A DNA stretch of 64,000 bases from Simiduia curdlanivorans (GCF_030409605.1 NZ_JAUFQG010000004.1:124001-188000); one strand, 5' to 3'. Counted from the stretch's first letter, positions 37,419 through 46,247 are shown. Notes: generated from the sequence alone by a model not told the origin. Program-made: numbers and translations.

Positions 37419-37985
37419 TTATACCTCAAGCTTCATTGAACAGTAACTGGGCATGCGTTTACTCTGCGACTCAACATAAGAAAACCCGTACTGGTCATAG
37501 AGATCTATAACGGCCTTATTGATAGGGCGCATGATTCGAATTTCATTAGCGCCAAGTAGTATACCGTACATCTGCGCCGCATAGGTTACGACCTCCAGCG
37601 CTTTCGTTTTACCTTTGTGCAGGCTTATGGGGGTACCTTCGATAAGGTCAATTTTAAGTTGAGTTTTGACTTGACTGGGCATGCCGTAGCTAAGACCGAT
37701 GAGATTGCTGCCGTCTTTAATTCTCAAATCGAACCGTTTGAAGCGACTTTTGGCACTGTAATACTTGTAAGCGGAGCGCCAATTTATTAAGTCTCTGCCT
37801 TTGTTGGGGTCAATGCTATCCCACTTATCGGCTGTAACGGCGTCCTGCTCCGATATACTTCCAAACTGTAAACCAGGAAAATTGGCCGCCAAGTCAGTAT
37901 AAAGTAGACCTCTAAGGCTCTTGTAGAACTTTGTAATCTCGCGGAACTCTAGCTCGGAGAAATCCATATCTCTTGCTGATTGCAT
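37419..37985 (-). CDS. GNAT-fold-like protein, unknown substrate
   Basis: 188 residues, cytosolic. The C-terminal segment GANEIRIMRPINKAVIDLYD followed by QYGFSYVESQ resembles the last part of GNAT acetyltransferases (NxxAIxLYxxxGF). The acetyl-CoA loop (R/Q-x-x-G-x-G/A) is not visible in its usual form, so catalysis is uncertain. First gene of three closely spaced minus-strand genes with two small charged proteins. Confidence 0.55.
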   Translation of the reverse strand: MQSARDMDFSELEFREITKFYKSLRGLLYTDLAANFPGLQFGSISEQDAVTADKWDSIDPNKGRDLINWRSAYKYYSAKSRFKRFDLRIKDGSNLIGLSYGMPSQVKTQLKIDLIEGTPISLHKGKTKALEVVTYAAQMYGILLGANEIRIMRPINKAVIDLYDQYGFSYVESQSKRMPSYCSMKLEV

Positions 37986-38173
37986 AACACACCCCTTTAT
38001 GGAAATTAAGGAATATTAGCTGAGGACAATGAATACTAGCCACTAACTGGTACGGCGGTTTACTAATTGAAAAAACGACCACTTGATTCAGAGAGGTTAT
38101 TAAGGAAATATCTCTAACTTCTTACTACCCACTAAATTTTTTTGTCCATTAGGGGCAGCGCCCAATAGATAAT

Positions 38174-38818
38174 ATGAATAACGTAAAACTATTTAAATCA
38201 CTTTGTTTAGTGAGTTTGGTCGCCGCTAGTACAGCCTGCGCTTCCGACAAAGAAGAGTTGATCGCAGCGTCAGCACAGTATTGTGCATTTTATGACTCGA
38301 AAACCTGGGGGGATTCCGATGATACTTACGAAATTTACAACCTGATTGCAACCAAGCAGCAAAACGAAATCTCCAACGCTGAATTCAAGGACTTAATGGC
38401 AACAACGGACATTAGTAGTTTTGCATCCTTCTATGCCAGCGTTCGAGAAAAAATTGAACGAGCAACCGGTAAACCATGGGATTGTGATGATTTTGATCAC
38501 TTTTACATGCCCTCCCAAAAGTTAATTTCTATCTCACTAAACGGCTTGAACCAAAGGCGAGTAGACCCTAACGCCGAAAATGTCATCGTAATATCAGTTT
38601 CACATGCAGGAGATATACTCATTGCAGGAGCGCCACTAAGTACAACTGACCTAAATGACATAACTAAAGGTGTACAAGCAAGAATTGCTGGCAGGGATAT
38701 CGATTCCCTCGATTTTGTAATTTATTTTGATGAAGGTTCACGCGGCGAGATGATACCACTGATTTTTACCGCTCTTACGAATTTAGACGTACAGAATATT
38801 AGCTTAATTGACTATTAA
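38174..38818 (+). CDS. Exported protein with ExbD/TolR-like C-terminal segment
   Basis: 214 residues with a signal peptide (about 1-23, ending TACA; an SPII lipobox is only weakly matched at Cys22). The C-terminal half (VIVISVSHAGDILIAGAPLS then LDFVIYFDEGSRGEMIPLIF) resembles the periplasmic domain of ExbD/TolR, strand-helix-strand with a central acidic residue. The N-terminal half has four cysteines in all. No exbB is nearby. Role unknown. Confidence 0.6.
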   Translation: MNNVKLFKSLCLVSLVAASTACASDKEELIAASAQYCAFYDSKTWGDSDDTYEIYNLIATKQQNEISNAEFKDLMATTDISSFASFYASVREKIERATGKPWDCDDFDHFYMPSQKLISISLNGLNQRRVDPNAENVIVISVSHAGDILIAGAPLSTTDLNDITKGVQARIAGRDIDSLDFVIYFDEGSRGEMIPLIFTALTNLDVQNISLIDY

Positions 38819-38870
38819 CATTTGAGCTATGCAATCGAAATTTTGAGTCAGAAAGTAATCCCTATGGAAT

Positions 38871-39806
38871 TTAATCCTGCAACACATACTGAGCAAGCTG
38901 TGCAATAAGCTTGGGGGACTCGCTATTGTACCCGCCACTTGTCAGCACTACGGTGGGCACGCCAAGCGCACGCAGAGCATCTACAACAAACCGGTCGCGC
39001 TCGATAACTGCGGAAGGGCTTAGACCCAGCCGGCCTACGCCATCACCTAACACAACATCTGTACCGGCATTATAAAAGACCAATGCAGGACGAGGACTCT
39101 GTTCGACAAAACGCGGCAATTCTGTTTTCAGAATTTCTAAATAGGCAGCATCATCAGTGCAATTTTTTAAGGGAAGCATAAACGGCAAATCTTTCTGATG
39201 AAGCCCCGGGTAGACCTGAAAGTTATACATATCGAACACGGACAGTTTCGTCTGTTGAGACAGGCAATCCTCAAACCCATTGCCTCGGTGTGCATCCAAA
39301 TCGATCAGCCAGATTTCATCATCACAAGATAAAAGCTTCTTGGCGATGGCATCTGCCACGGCAATTGCCGCATCGGAGAAAAAACAAAAGCCTTCACCTC
39401 GATCAGCAAAAGCATGGTGAAAGCCGCCACCTAGGTTAAGCGCCATCCCCTTCTGTTCCAGAGCCCAACGCACGGCCTGCAACGTTCCTTCGCATGCCCA
39501 TTTCGCAGGTTCGACTAACCGGCGTTGCAGCACACCCGCCGGCACCCAGCGCAATAACGAAACCTCCAATACGCTAGCAATACGATCGGCCTTACTCAGA
39601 GATTCCAAATAAGAGCGATCATGCACCCTAAGCAAGGCCTCGACACTGACAGGCCCCTCTGGTGCACGGGGCGATACACGCTGGCCAGCCGACTGCTCAA
39701 GCAGACGCAAGGCTATAGAGTACTTACGCCCTTCGAACGGGTGCAAGCAGCTAAGTAGCCCTAAGCTGTAATCGTATTCAGGACTGTAAAAAAAAGTACT
39801 TTGCAT
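38871..39806 (-). CDS. Histone deacetylase-like amidohydrolase (class IV type)
   Basis: 311 residues. Hallmarks: LGGGFHHAFADRGEGFCFFS (His130-His131), WLIDLDAHRGNG with zinc ligands Asp171 and His173, and third ligand Asp250 in YNAGTDVVLGD; TSGGY near the C terminus. Bacterial relatives deacetylate small acetyl-amines or lysines; the class IV (HDAC11-like) group is compact like this one. Its start overlaps the preceding stop (TAATG), so it is coupled to the putative papain-fold gene. Confidence 0.9.
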   Translation of the reverse strand: MQSTFFYSPEYDYSLGLLSCLHPFEGRKYSIALRLLEQSAGQRVSPRAPEGPVSVEALLRVHDRSYLESLSKADRIASVLEVSLLRWVPAGVLQRRLVEPAKWACEGTLQAVRWALEQKGMALNLGGGFHHAFADRGEGFCFFSDAAIAVADAIAKKLLSCDDEIWLIDLDAHRGNGFEDCLSQQTKLSVFDMYNFQVYPGLHQKDLPFMLPLKNCTDDAAYLEILKTELPRFVEQSPRPALVFYNAGTDVVLGDGVGRLGLSPSAVIERDRFVVDALRALGVPTVVLTSGGYNSESPKLIAQLAQYVLQD

Positions 39807-40312
39807 TAAAAAATCGATTGGCTTTTTATTTGCAGAGCATACGTCAACACGTCATTTGGCGTCCACATTTGGATGTAATTCCCCATAAACCGAACTTTAA
39901 GCAACCACTGCATCCCCGTGTTAGAGACATAATCACTAATTTTGATACTGGGCGAGCGATTGGACGCTAATCCAGACCCAGCTTCTAGCGCCATAGCTGT
40001 AACCGTAGAACAGTTTGACTTGAGCATATTGTACTGCTCAGATTTATCCTTAAACGCCTGCCAGAAAGCCTTAATAGCTTTTTCATCCAAATTGTCCAGC
40101 ATCACTTTGACATCGGCTTCTCTGCGCTCAATCTTGCGATCAACCGCGTAGCTAGAAGGATAGGCTGCATCGTGCATCTCACCTATTTTTACGTCCTTTT
40201 TAGCGTTTGCAGCCCCTTTTGGCCAAAAACTGATATAGACACCATCAACATCAAGCGAAGCATGGCCCACCTCTGATGGAGAGTTTTTCCACACGTATAG
40301 AGTCACCGCCAT
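39806..40312 (-). CDS. Putative papain-like (NlpC/P60 or DUF4105-like) protein
   Basis: 168 residues, no signal peptide. The order His17 (SEVGHASLDVDG) then Cys101 (NMLKSNCSTVTAMAL) fits a circularly permuted papain-like fold, in which a GHxSL strand precedes the Cys helix. Members act on amide or thioester bonds and include effector toxins. Coupled by TAATG to the HDAC-like gene. The fold call is by motif only. Confidence 0.6.
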   Translation of the reverse strand: MAVTLYVWKNSPSEVGHASLDVDGVYISFWPKGAANAKKDVKIGEMHDAAYPSSYAVDRKIERREADVKVMLDNLDEKAIKAFWQAFKDKSEQYNMLKSNCSTVTAMALEAGSGLASNRSPSIKISDYVSNTGMQWLLKVRFMGNYIQMWTPNDVLTYALQIKSQSIF

Positions 40313-40734
40313 ATTTACTGTCCTTAGATTTAATATGAAAAACGGATCATAACCTTAGTTGGCATTTCGTCAGAAGTAATTTGAAAATTTGACTGCAAAT
40401 TTGGAACGGGCGAACCGGCTTATTCAGCACACAAAAACAACAATGCGAAAGTACGGCTTGGTCCGTGTAAAAACTGAAACACTGCTACGCAACCTAACAA
40501 CTCGGAGACAAATTATTTATTTCCAAGCCCGAGGTTACGATATCCAATCCACTCACCTTCCGCAGCTGACGTAGTTAGGGGCCAAACTTAAGCGAGCTAC
40601 GCAGACCATCGCTCATCGCACGCCATCCCACCGTTAGGCTCGAAATTAAGAATGGGTAAACTGTCCTCGATATCCCTTCCTATACCCGCGCATAGAGTGA
40701 TCGGCCGCTAGTCCTTCTGGATTCGTCGAGCCCA
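40313..40734 (+). other. Non-coding stretch between accessory genes
   Basis: 422 bp. Only a short segment (40383-40420) has a copy elsewhere in the window (43322-43359). A 61-codon frame overlapping it has no ribosome site and includes the repeat, so it is not called. Nothing else is evident. Confidence 0.5.
40383..40420. repeat. Short dispersed repeat, copy 1
   Basis: GAAAATTTGACTGCAAATTT continuing GGAACGGGCGAACCGGCT; 32 of 38 bases match the copy at 43322-43359. It is not part of the 54-bp palindrome family. Nature unknown, possibly a decayed gene or element fragment. Confidence 0.7.
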
Positions 40735-41478
40735 TTAACGCGCTACGTACTCAGTCACGTCCCAGACAGGAACCTGAAGAAAGTCGCCAAGTCGTGCGAC
40801 ATCCATTTGTGCTCGACGCTGGCCACCGTGATCAACCACATTGAGCCGATCACCATTTTGCAGAACCAAATTAATTTCATAGCTTTCATAGCCGCCGTGA
40901 CCATGGCCGTCAGTGTCTGTTTCAGCACAGAATTCAAAAAGCAGTTGAATAGCATGAATCTCGCTTAGCCGGCAGCGCTCAAACCGACCGGGAATATCGC
41001 ACAATCGCTTAATATCTTGCCATGCGTTAAGCTCTCGCGACGCAGTGATTGCCGCAAGTGGTGCCTTAGGGTCGCCCCAGCCCTTCCAATAATAACCGCA
41101 CTTTCGGTCAAAAATTCGCGGCTTACGCAGAGCTCGAACACCAAAAAAACCCACGGCAGAAAAGACACTTCCAAACAACAACGACATAACCGTCACAACT
41201 GAAAATTGCAGCTTCATCACACCGTTCCAAAGGGTGATGGAGACGGCGCAGACTCCAATCAATAGAAAAACACCAAGAAGTAACTGAGCGCCCATACTGG
41301 CTTGAAAGCAAACCCGATGAGAATCTAACTGCCGCAATTTATGGCTGACTAAATTACTGCCCCCAGCCACCAGTGGCGTCCAGCCAGTGCGCAGCGCAAC
41401 TTCATCATTAAACACACTGAGATCAAGCCGGTCCTGTTCAGCAAAAGCTCTCCACTTATCACGCATTTTTTTCAACAT
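40735..41478 (-). CDS. Membrane protein of unknown function
   Basis: 247 residues. Cytosolic head about 1-58, two transmembrane helices about 63-84 and 91-113, then a soluble C-terminal region of about 130 residues with an acidic-histidine patch (DTDGHGHGGYESYE) and a pattern of beta strands. ATG-ATG choice (residue 1 or 5) is open. No family recognised; neighbours give no clue. Confidence 0.7.
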   Translation of the reverse strand: MLKKMRDKWRAFAEQDRLDLSVFNDEVALRTGWTPLVAGGSNLVSHKLRQLDSHRVCFQASMGAQLLLGVFLLIGVCAVSITLWNGVMKLQFSVVTVMSLLFGSVFSAVGFFGVRALRKPRIFDRKCGYYWKGWGDPKAPLAAITASRELNAWQDIKRLCDIPGRFERCRLSEIHAIQLLFEFCAETDTDGHGHGGYESYEINLVLQNGDRLNVVDHGGQRRAQMDVARLGDFLQVPVWDVTEYVAR

Positions 41479-41629
41479 AGCCGATCCTGTTACCGCTTAA
41501 CCCAATAAAAAATATGGAATTTATGTGGGTAGATTAATTTAAAAGCGTCGTTCCAAACGGGGTAAATTCGAGCTCTTTTTAAAGACGATAGCGCATATCA
41601 AATACTGATGATAGATAACAAGATTTATT

Positions 41630-41682
41630 GGGGTAAGATGAAAATAAAAGGCACGTCATTCATCATAAATTTTTATCTGACC
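41630..41682. repeat. 54-bp palindrome family, copy
   Basis: GGGGTAAGATGAAAATAAAA then GGCACGTCATTCATC and a right arm AATTTTTATCTGACC. The arms pair imperfectly (GGTCAGATAAAAAT against GGGGTAAGATGAAAAT). Lies between two minus-strand membrane-protein genes, 68 bp after the stop of the DUF4386 gene. Confidence 0.85.
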
Positions 41683-41749
41683 AGAATGGCACTTACAACT
41701 TGCATAAAAATAGAATAAACAATCCACCAATGAAATGAACAAGGTAAAT

Positions 41750-42472
41750 CTATGCTGCTGTTTTCGGCATTTCTTTAAGCATAGCTATACCAAAAATTAA
41801 AAACCAAAGAATCTGACCCAATCCAAAAATAGCGGTTGTAGCCTCAAAAAATGGATTGGATGATAGAAATGAAAGGCCAGAAAACAGCGTTAGAACCCCT
41901 GCTGTACCAACTAATAGACCCCAGGAATGGAGCAGAGGGCTGTATATTTTACTTTTTAAGCCTACATAACTTATTGCCAATACCCATACAGCACCAACCA
42001 ATTCGATACCACCACCCAAGGCATCGACGATGATATAAATACTCCGGTTAATCACGAGAGCTTGTTCAGGGTTTAACGCATGATATTTCGCTAACGCTTC
42101 TAGGCTTGCAAGAAAAATCAGGCTACTAGCAAGAACAATACACACCCAAAGATAGCCAACAACGGCCGTAAACTTCATAAGCTCTGGCGCCGCCCGCCAG
42201 AAGCGATGGTAGGTAGACTGCACCAAAACAATCAACGAAAAACTAAATAGCACGCCAATGATGAGATAGCCTACGAAAAACGTATCCCTGTTCAGCAGTA
42301 CAAACTCCAAATAGTGTTCGGGTGTTTCGTATCCGCTTGAATCCAAAACGCCAAAAAACAAAACAAATCCAAATATATAGGTAAAAGCCTCTACAATTGC
42401 GGCTACCCCACCCCATTTTTGTATAGACACTGGCAGTTCCTTTTTTACTGAATATTGAACGTGTTCTGCCAA
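41750..42472 (-). CDS. DUF4386 multi-pass membrane protein
   Basis: 240 residues with six to seven hydrophobic helices and the DUF4386 pattern (AAIVEAFTYIFGFVLFF, RNRSIY-like NRSIYIIVDALGGG, PLLHSWGLLVGTAG). Function unknown. Isolated gene flanked on both sides by copies of the 54-bp palindrome. Confidence 0.8.
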   Translation of the reverse strand: MAEHVQYSVKKELPVSIQKWGGVAAIVEAFTYIFGFVLFFGVLDSSGYETPEHYLEFVLLNRDTFFVGYLIIGVLFSFSLIVLVQSTYHRFWRAAPELMKFTAVVGYLWVCIVLASSLIFLASLEALAKYHALNPEQALVINRSIYIIVDALGGGIELVGAVWVLAISYVGLKSKIYSPLLHSWGLLVGTAGVLTLFSGLSFLSSNPFFEATTAIFGLGQILWFLIFGIAMLKEMPKTAA

Positions 42473-42561
42473 TAGCTTAATGGCAAGCCTACTGGAAGTA
42501 TTTAACTACAAATGTATTTTCGCTTAAAGACAGAATAACACGACGAGCTTAGCCAATTTAT

Positions 42562-42615
42562 GGGGACCGGATGAAAATAAAGGCACGTCAATCATCGTTA
42601 CTTCTTATCTGACCC
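42562..42615. repeat. 54-bp palindrome family, copy
   Basis: GGGGACCGGATGAAAATAAA, then GGCACGTCAATCATCGTTAC and TTCTTATCTGACCC. Close to the family consensus. Located 90 bp upstream of the DUF4386 gene. Confidence 0.88.
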
Positions 42616-42752
42616 TCATTTTACTTTATACAGCAACTAAAATATCAAGCGCCAATATCTTAGTTTTAATGCCAACCTTGACGCCAAATCTCCATTTTTT
42701 TACTGCGCATGGCTATACTTGATGGCCCGAGCATATGACAAGGAATGCTTTC

Positions 42753-43256
42753 ATGCCCAGATACAGATGTGAGCAACACCGTTTCGAATCAGACTTTCTA
42801 TTTCGCTGTGGAAATATTGATCGCAGTACAGACTGGGCGCCCAAAAACCCGCGTTTAGCACAACGTTTCTATGAGATTTTACGCTCAGATGACATGATGC
42901 GTATCGCCGCCGAAATGAGTGATAGCCTGATGACACATTCATTAGAGTCGTCGAAGGATAGCCCTTATATATCGACTGCATCCTGCCCTCATTGCCTGCT
43001 AGCAACGGAGGATGACGAGGTTCAAGCTATTATGGCTCGCTACGAATATCGTCTATACAGTTTTTTACTTCCCGTCACTGGCGGCAAAAGGGCTTTCTCC
43101 TTAGCGATGACGGGGGATACTGTAGGTGGTCATGAAACCGAGCAGTTGGTAATCACATTCCCGGGAACTTCGTTACTGGACTACTGGACAGGAGGGTTTA
43201 TCGCACCCGAGCAGGCTGGGCCAAATTGGCCCATGGATGACAAATCTAAAAGTTAG
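42753..43256 (+). CDS. Hypothetical cytosolic protein
   Basis: 167 residues from the ATG at 42753, which has AAGGA eight bases upstream; an ATG at 42735 would add six residues. CPHC near residue 77 and a C-terminal segment rich in Gly/Trp (DYWTGGFIAPEQAGPNWPMD). No recognised domain. A 54-bp palindrome copy begins two bases after its stop. Confidence 0.6.
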   Translation: MPRYRCEQHRFESDFLFRCGNIDRSTDWAPKNPRLAQRFYEILRSDDMMRIAAEMSDSLMTHSLESSKDSPYISTASCPHCLLATEDDEVQAIMARYEYRLYSFLLPVTGGKRAFSLAMTGDTVGGHETEQLVITFPGTSLLDYWTGGFIAPEQAGPNWPMDDKSKS

Positions 43257-43258
43257 GA

Positions 43259-43311
43259 GGGTCAGATAAGAACTAAGGCGCGCCTATTGTCATTAATTCT
43301 TATCTGACCCC
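43259..43311. repeat. 54-bp palindrome family, most symmetrical copy
   Basis: GGGTCAGATAAGAA and TTCTTATCTGACCC are perfect 14-bp inverted arms around a 25-bp centre containing CTAAGGCGCGCC. It starts two bases after a stop codon, so it could also act as a transcript-end hairpin. Confidence 0.92.
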
Positions 43312-43321
43312 GTCTTCATCC

Positions 43322-43359
43322 GAAAGTTTGACCGCCAATTTGGAGCGGGCGAATCGACT
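43322..43359. repeat. Short dispersed repeat, copy 2
   Basis: GAAAGTTTGACCGCCAATTT continuing GGAGCGGGCGAATCGACT; matches 40383-40420. It lies between two copies of the 54-bp palindrome in a 328-bp region (43257-43584) without any gene. Confidence 0.7.
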
Positions 43360-43397
43360 AAATTTAGCTGCTAAGCCACAGAGATTACACATTTATT

Positions 43398-43451
43398 GGG
43401 GTCAGCTGAAAATTAAGGCACGTCGATCGACAGTAATTCTTATTTGACTCC
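43398..43451. repeat. 54-bp palindrome family, copy
   Basis: GGGGTCAGCTGAAAATTAAG then GCACGTCGATCGACAGTAAT and TCTTATTTGACTCC. Arms imperfect. Only 86 bp from the preceding copy. The rest of the gap up to 43584 shows nothing further. Confidence 0.88.
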
Positions 43452-43584
43452 GCTTTCGCTGCTTTTATTTCACGGGTAGCCACAAACCTATAGACAGTCA
43501 AATAGGAGCGGGATCAGCTTCGACCTCATGCGTTGACACTACAATGAATGAATAGCAAGCTCCATTTCAACCAACGCTTAATTG

Positions 43585-44112
43585 CTAGGTACTCAGTAAA
43601 CCAAGCGCATAACTCCCCCTAGCTAATGCGCCAAAGTTGTCGGTAAAAAATGCTTCAACCGAACTGACCTCGATGGATTCAATGGTTTTTTTAACAACGG
43701 GAACACCCACTTTCTCCATCATATTGCTCACCAGTATTCTCCCAGCGCTATCAACAGCGAGAACGGCGCCCAAATGCATATTGTAGGGTAGGTCCGCTGA
43801 GCTGGTATTGAGGCATATAATGCCTTGGCCTATCCCAGGCAAGCTACCCTTAAAATCGTAGTCGGTAACGCCACTTGCTTGCTTATGAAAATTTTCAGTG
43901 AGCGACACATTGAATGTCTTTCCGTTACCAAAGGTGGCATAAACATTCGGCGCCCTGGTTTGACCGGGCTTCCACTCAGGGCACACCCCACCATGGATGG
44001 ATTGAATGATATATTCCGCCGACTCAATGCAGCTGGCTGGTATTTGATGCTTGTAGCGAATATAGCCTCTTGCGCTAACTTCTACGAATAGTGACACACT
44101 AGTCCATGGCAT
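43585..44112 (-). CDS. Hypothetical protein next to a PLC-family phosphoesterase
   Basis: 175 residues, no signal peptide, mostly beta-predicted. One hundred bp downstream of the phosphoesterase gene on the same strand, so likely co-transcribed. Small, soluble and of unknown family; an accessory or immunity role toward the phosphoesterase is possible but unproven. Confidence 0.62.
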   Translation of the reverse strand: MPWTSVSLFVEVSARGYIRYKHQIPASCIESAEYIIQSIHGGVCPEWKPGQTRAPNVYATFGNGKTFNVSLTENFHKQASGVTDYDFKGSLPGIGQGIICLNTSSADLPYNMHLGAVLAVDSAGRILVSNMMEKVGVPVVKKTIESIEVSSVEAFFTDNFGALARGSYALGLLST

Positions 44113-44209
44113 TAGGTTTTCCTCTTTTAGTTATGCCCGCTTCATTGGGGGCGGATCGATCATCGCTATAACAACCGAAATTCACTCACCCCAATCTCCA
44201 GATTTCCCG

Positions 44210-45697
44210 CTAAGCTTGATGAGCCTTATAGTCTTCGATCAACCGTACAACCCCTTGCCTTGTCTTTGCGATTGAAGAAATATAGCGAACGATACTGCTG
44301 GGTATACCTTCAAAGAGATCAGCGCAGGCATTGATGTCAAAGTTGTCGCCGGGGTCGGGAATGTTCGCCCCTTTGTTGATTACACGGGTACTAACAACTG
44401 CTTCGAACGTAGGGGCAGTGGCGACGCGATCAAATAAATTTGCCTTGGCTGGGTCAATGCCTTGCCATTTTAGTAGGGTCGCTAAGATTGAGGTGTGATC
44501 GAAAGGATAGTTCGAATCCAGCGGTTCGCGAAAAACAGTCCCTTCCGGTACCTGCGGCGAAATTAGCAGCGTGGGTACCCTTACGCCGTAGAGGTTAAAT
44601 TTGAATGATGAGTTGCGGCTTTGCTCGTCGCCCGGATTAACTGCACCCCACGCTGGCGCATGGTGATCATAGGTGCCACCGTGCTCATCGAAGGTGACAA
44701 TCAATAGCGTTCTCTCCCAAGCATTGGGGTTAGATTTCAACGCGGTATAGATATTATGTAACAGTTTTTCGCCATACCTTACATCGGTGGGCGGGTGGTA
44801 ATCGTTACCTTGTCGCATCGTGTGAGGGCCAGCCCCGTAGCCCCACTTGGGCTCAATGTAGGAAAAGGCCGGTAGATTTCCGGCTTGAGCGCGCGCGTAA
44901 AACCCCAGATCGGGCGCATCTATTTTGCGTATGTTTAAAAGTGATTTATCCACCGTATTCATACTTGGAAAAGTGTATTGGGTGAAGCATTGATTGTCGT
45001 GCCACGTTTCGTGGAAGTAGATACCCATCTCGGTCTTTTTGGTCGCCAGTGCATTCCATATCGTGGGGGTTTTAAATTGCTCAAGTGCCATAATGTTTTT
45101 GTTTTCTAGCCGCCCAAGCGACGTGCCACAGAGCGCGAATGCGCGGTTCGGATTAGTTTGAGTTGGCATTGAGCTGTACCAGCGATCACAAACGGCGTAC
45201 TGTTTTGCAAGGCCATTTAGCACCGGAAGTTCTGATGGCGTGTAGGTTTCAGTTATCTGTAATGTTTCACTCCAGGTGTCGTCGTCGGCATCAAAATCTT
45301 GCAGGAAACCCTGCATAAGAGCGGGCTTGGCCGCTTGAGGCGGCACTTTTACGGTGTGCTCTGCATCGCCGAATAGCTGATTCATAACATTTGGGTAAGC
45401 TTCGTTCGGATCTAGATTCGGCACGGTAAAACCATTTTTCCCCACGCCCCTTTTTATGGGGTAGTAAGTAACTGGACTCCAGTAGTGCGGCTTAAGTGGC
45501 AGCTTATAGGTATTCTCTCTTAAACCGTCGTATTGCGGTCCGTGAGGAATAGGTGGAATCATATTTTTTGGGGGCTTGTCGTATAACCAGCCCAGTAAAT
45601 TGTCGAGCGATCGGTTTTCAAACATCACGTAGACGATGTGATCGATGTTGGGCAGGATGCGGGTTTCTTCGGGGTGAGGAGGCGTGGGCTCTGTCAT
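44210..45697 (-). CDS. Phospholipase C/acid phosphatase family phosphoesterase
   Basis: 495 residues. N-terminal metal/nucleophile motif IVYVMFENRSLDN (Glu27, Asn28), central CDRWYSSMPTQTNPNR, and DEHGGTYDHHAP (337-348) typical of bacterial phospholipase C/AcpA-like enzymes; YPFDHTSIL follows. It should hydrolyse phosphate esters such as phospholipid head groups. Unlike exported PLCs, it has no Sec or Tat signal, so it either acts inside the cell or is delivered by another secretion route. No secretion-system gene lies in the window. Confidence 0.9.
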   Translation of the reverse strand: MTEPTPPHPEETRILPNIDHIVYVMFENRSLDNLLGWLYDKPPKNMIPPIPHGPQYDGLRENTYKLPLKPHYWSPVTYYPIKRGVGKNGFTVPNLDPNEAYPNVMNQLFGDAEHTVKVPPQAAKPALMQGFLQDFDADDDTWSETLQITETYTPSELPVLNGLAKQYAVCDRWYSSMPTQTNPNRAFALCGTSLGRLENKNIMALEQFKTPTIWNALATKKTEMGIYFHETWHDNQCFTQYTFPSMNTVDKSLLNIRKIDAPDLGFYARAQAGNLPAFSYIEPKWGYGAGPHTMRQGNDYHPPTDVRYGEKLLHNIYTALKSNPNAWERTLLIVTFDEHGGTYDHHAPAWGAVNPGDEQSRNSSFKFNLYGVRVPTLLISPQVPEGTVFREPLDSNYPFDHTSILATLLKWQGIDPAKANLFDRVATAPTFEAVVSTRVINKGANIPDPGDNFDINACADLFEGIPSSIVRYISSIAKTRQGVVRLIEDYKAHQA

Positions 45698-46247
45698 GTC
45701 TACCTATCCTTGTATGGTTGACGTGAACGATCTAGGGCGTTAACTAATAGCGTTTGGTCTAGAAAAATGCAAACCCTATCGTCTTGATTGTAATTATCAC
45801 GGCGACTTAATGAGTTCAGATGAAACTTATGGCGCGTCAATCGTCATTAAGTCTTATCTCACACGCTTTCCCTACAACCAGCTCCCTCGTTGCAAAATTG
45901 TAACGGGTTGCGAATAAGATACTTGTTTAGCTGCTTTGCCGAACAAGCATTAGGGTTTTCACTGCATGATGCCCACACACAACAGAACCAGCCAGGCACT
46001 AGGCCAGCCGGTTGTTCGATAAGGCGACCTTATCAATACTATAAAATGGGCTCTACTCCTAGGCCGAGACCTAAACACCCAGTCATCTTATCTGGACGAC
46101 GCAGGACGAAATGGCAAATGATAGACAGAAAGCAAATATGACTCCAAGCACGCGCGCAAAAACTGTGCTAAATATACACGCTCTTGACACCATATTCATT
46201 GAGTGAAAACCTCTATCTTTTTATTCTCACGATTATAGGGAAATAAT
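45698..46247 (+). other. Non-coding stretch with one palindrome copy
   Basis: 550 bp without a credible gene. The 54-bp palindrome copy lies at 45812-45863. An 83-codon frame at 45890 lacks a ribosome site and protein-like composition and is not called. TTGACA at 46184 may belong to the promoter of the next gene, though no good -10 follows. Confidence 0.5.
45812..45863. repeat. 54-bp palindrome family, diverged copy
   Basis: GAGTTCAGATGAAACTTATG, then GCGCGTCAATCGTCATTAAG and TCTTATCTCACA. More diverged at both ends than the other copies. Confidence 0.82.

Noticed and set aside
40389..40574. 61-codon frame
   Set aside because: Begins inside a dispersed non-coding repeat and lacks a ribosome site.
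36809..45863. Integron gene-cassette array, because single orphan genes alternate with repeats
   Set aside because: No integrase gene, genes in both orientations, and the repeats lack the core and inverse-core motifs of attC sites.
45890..46141. 83-codon frame
   Set aside because: No ribosome site, unusual composition, no recognisable family.
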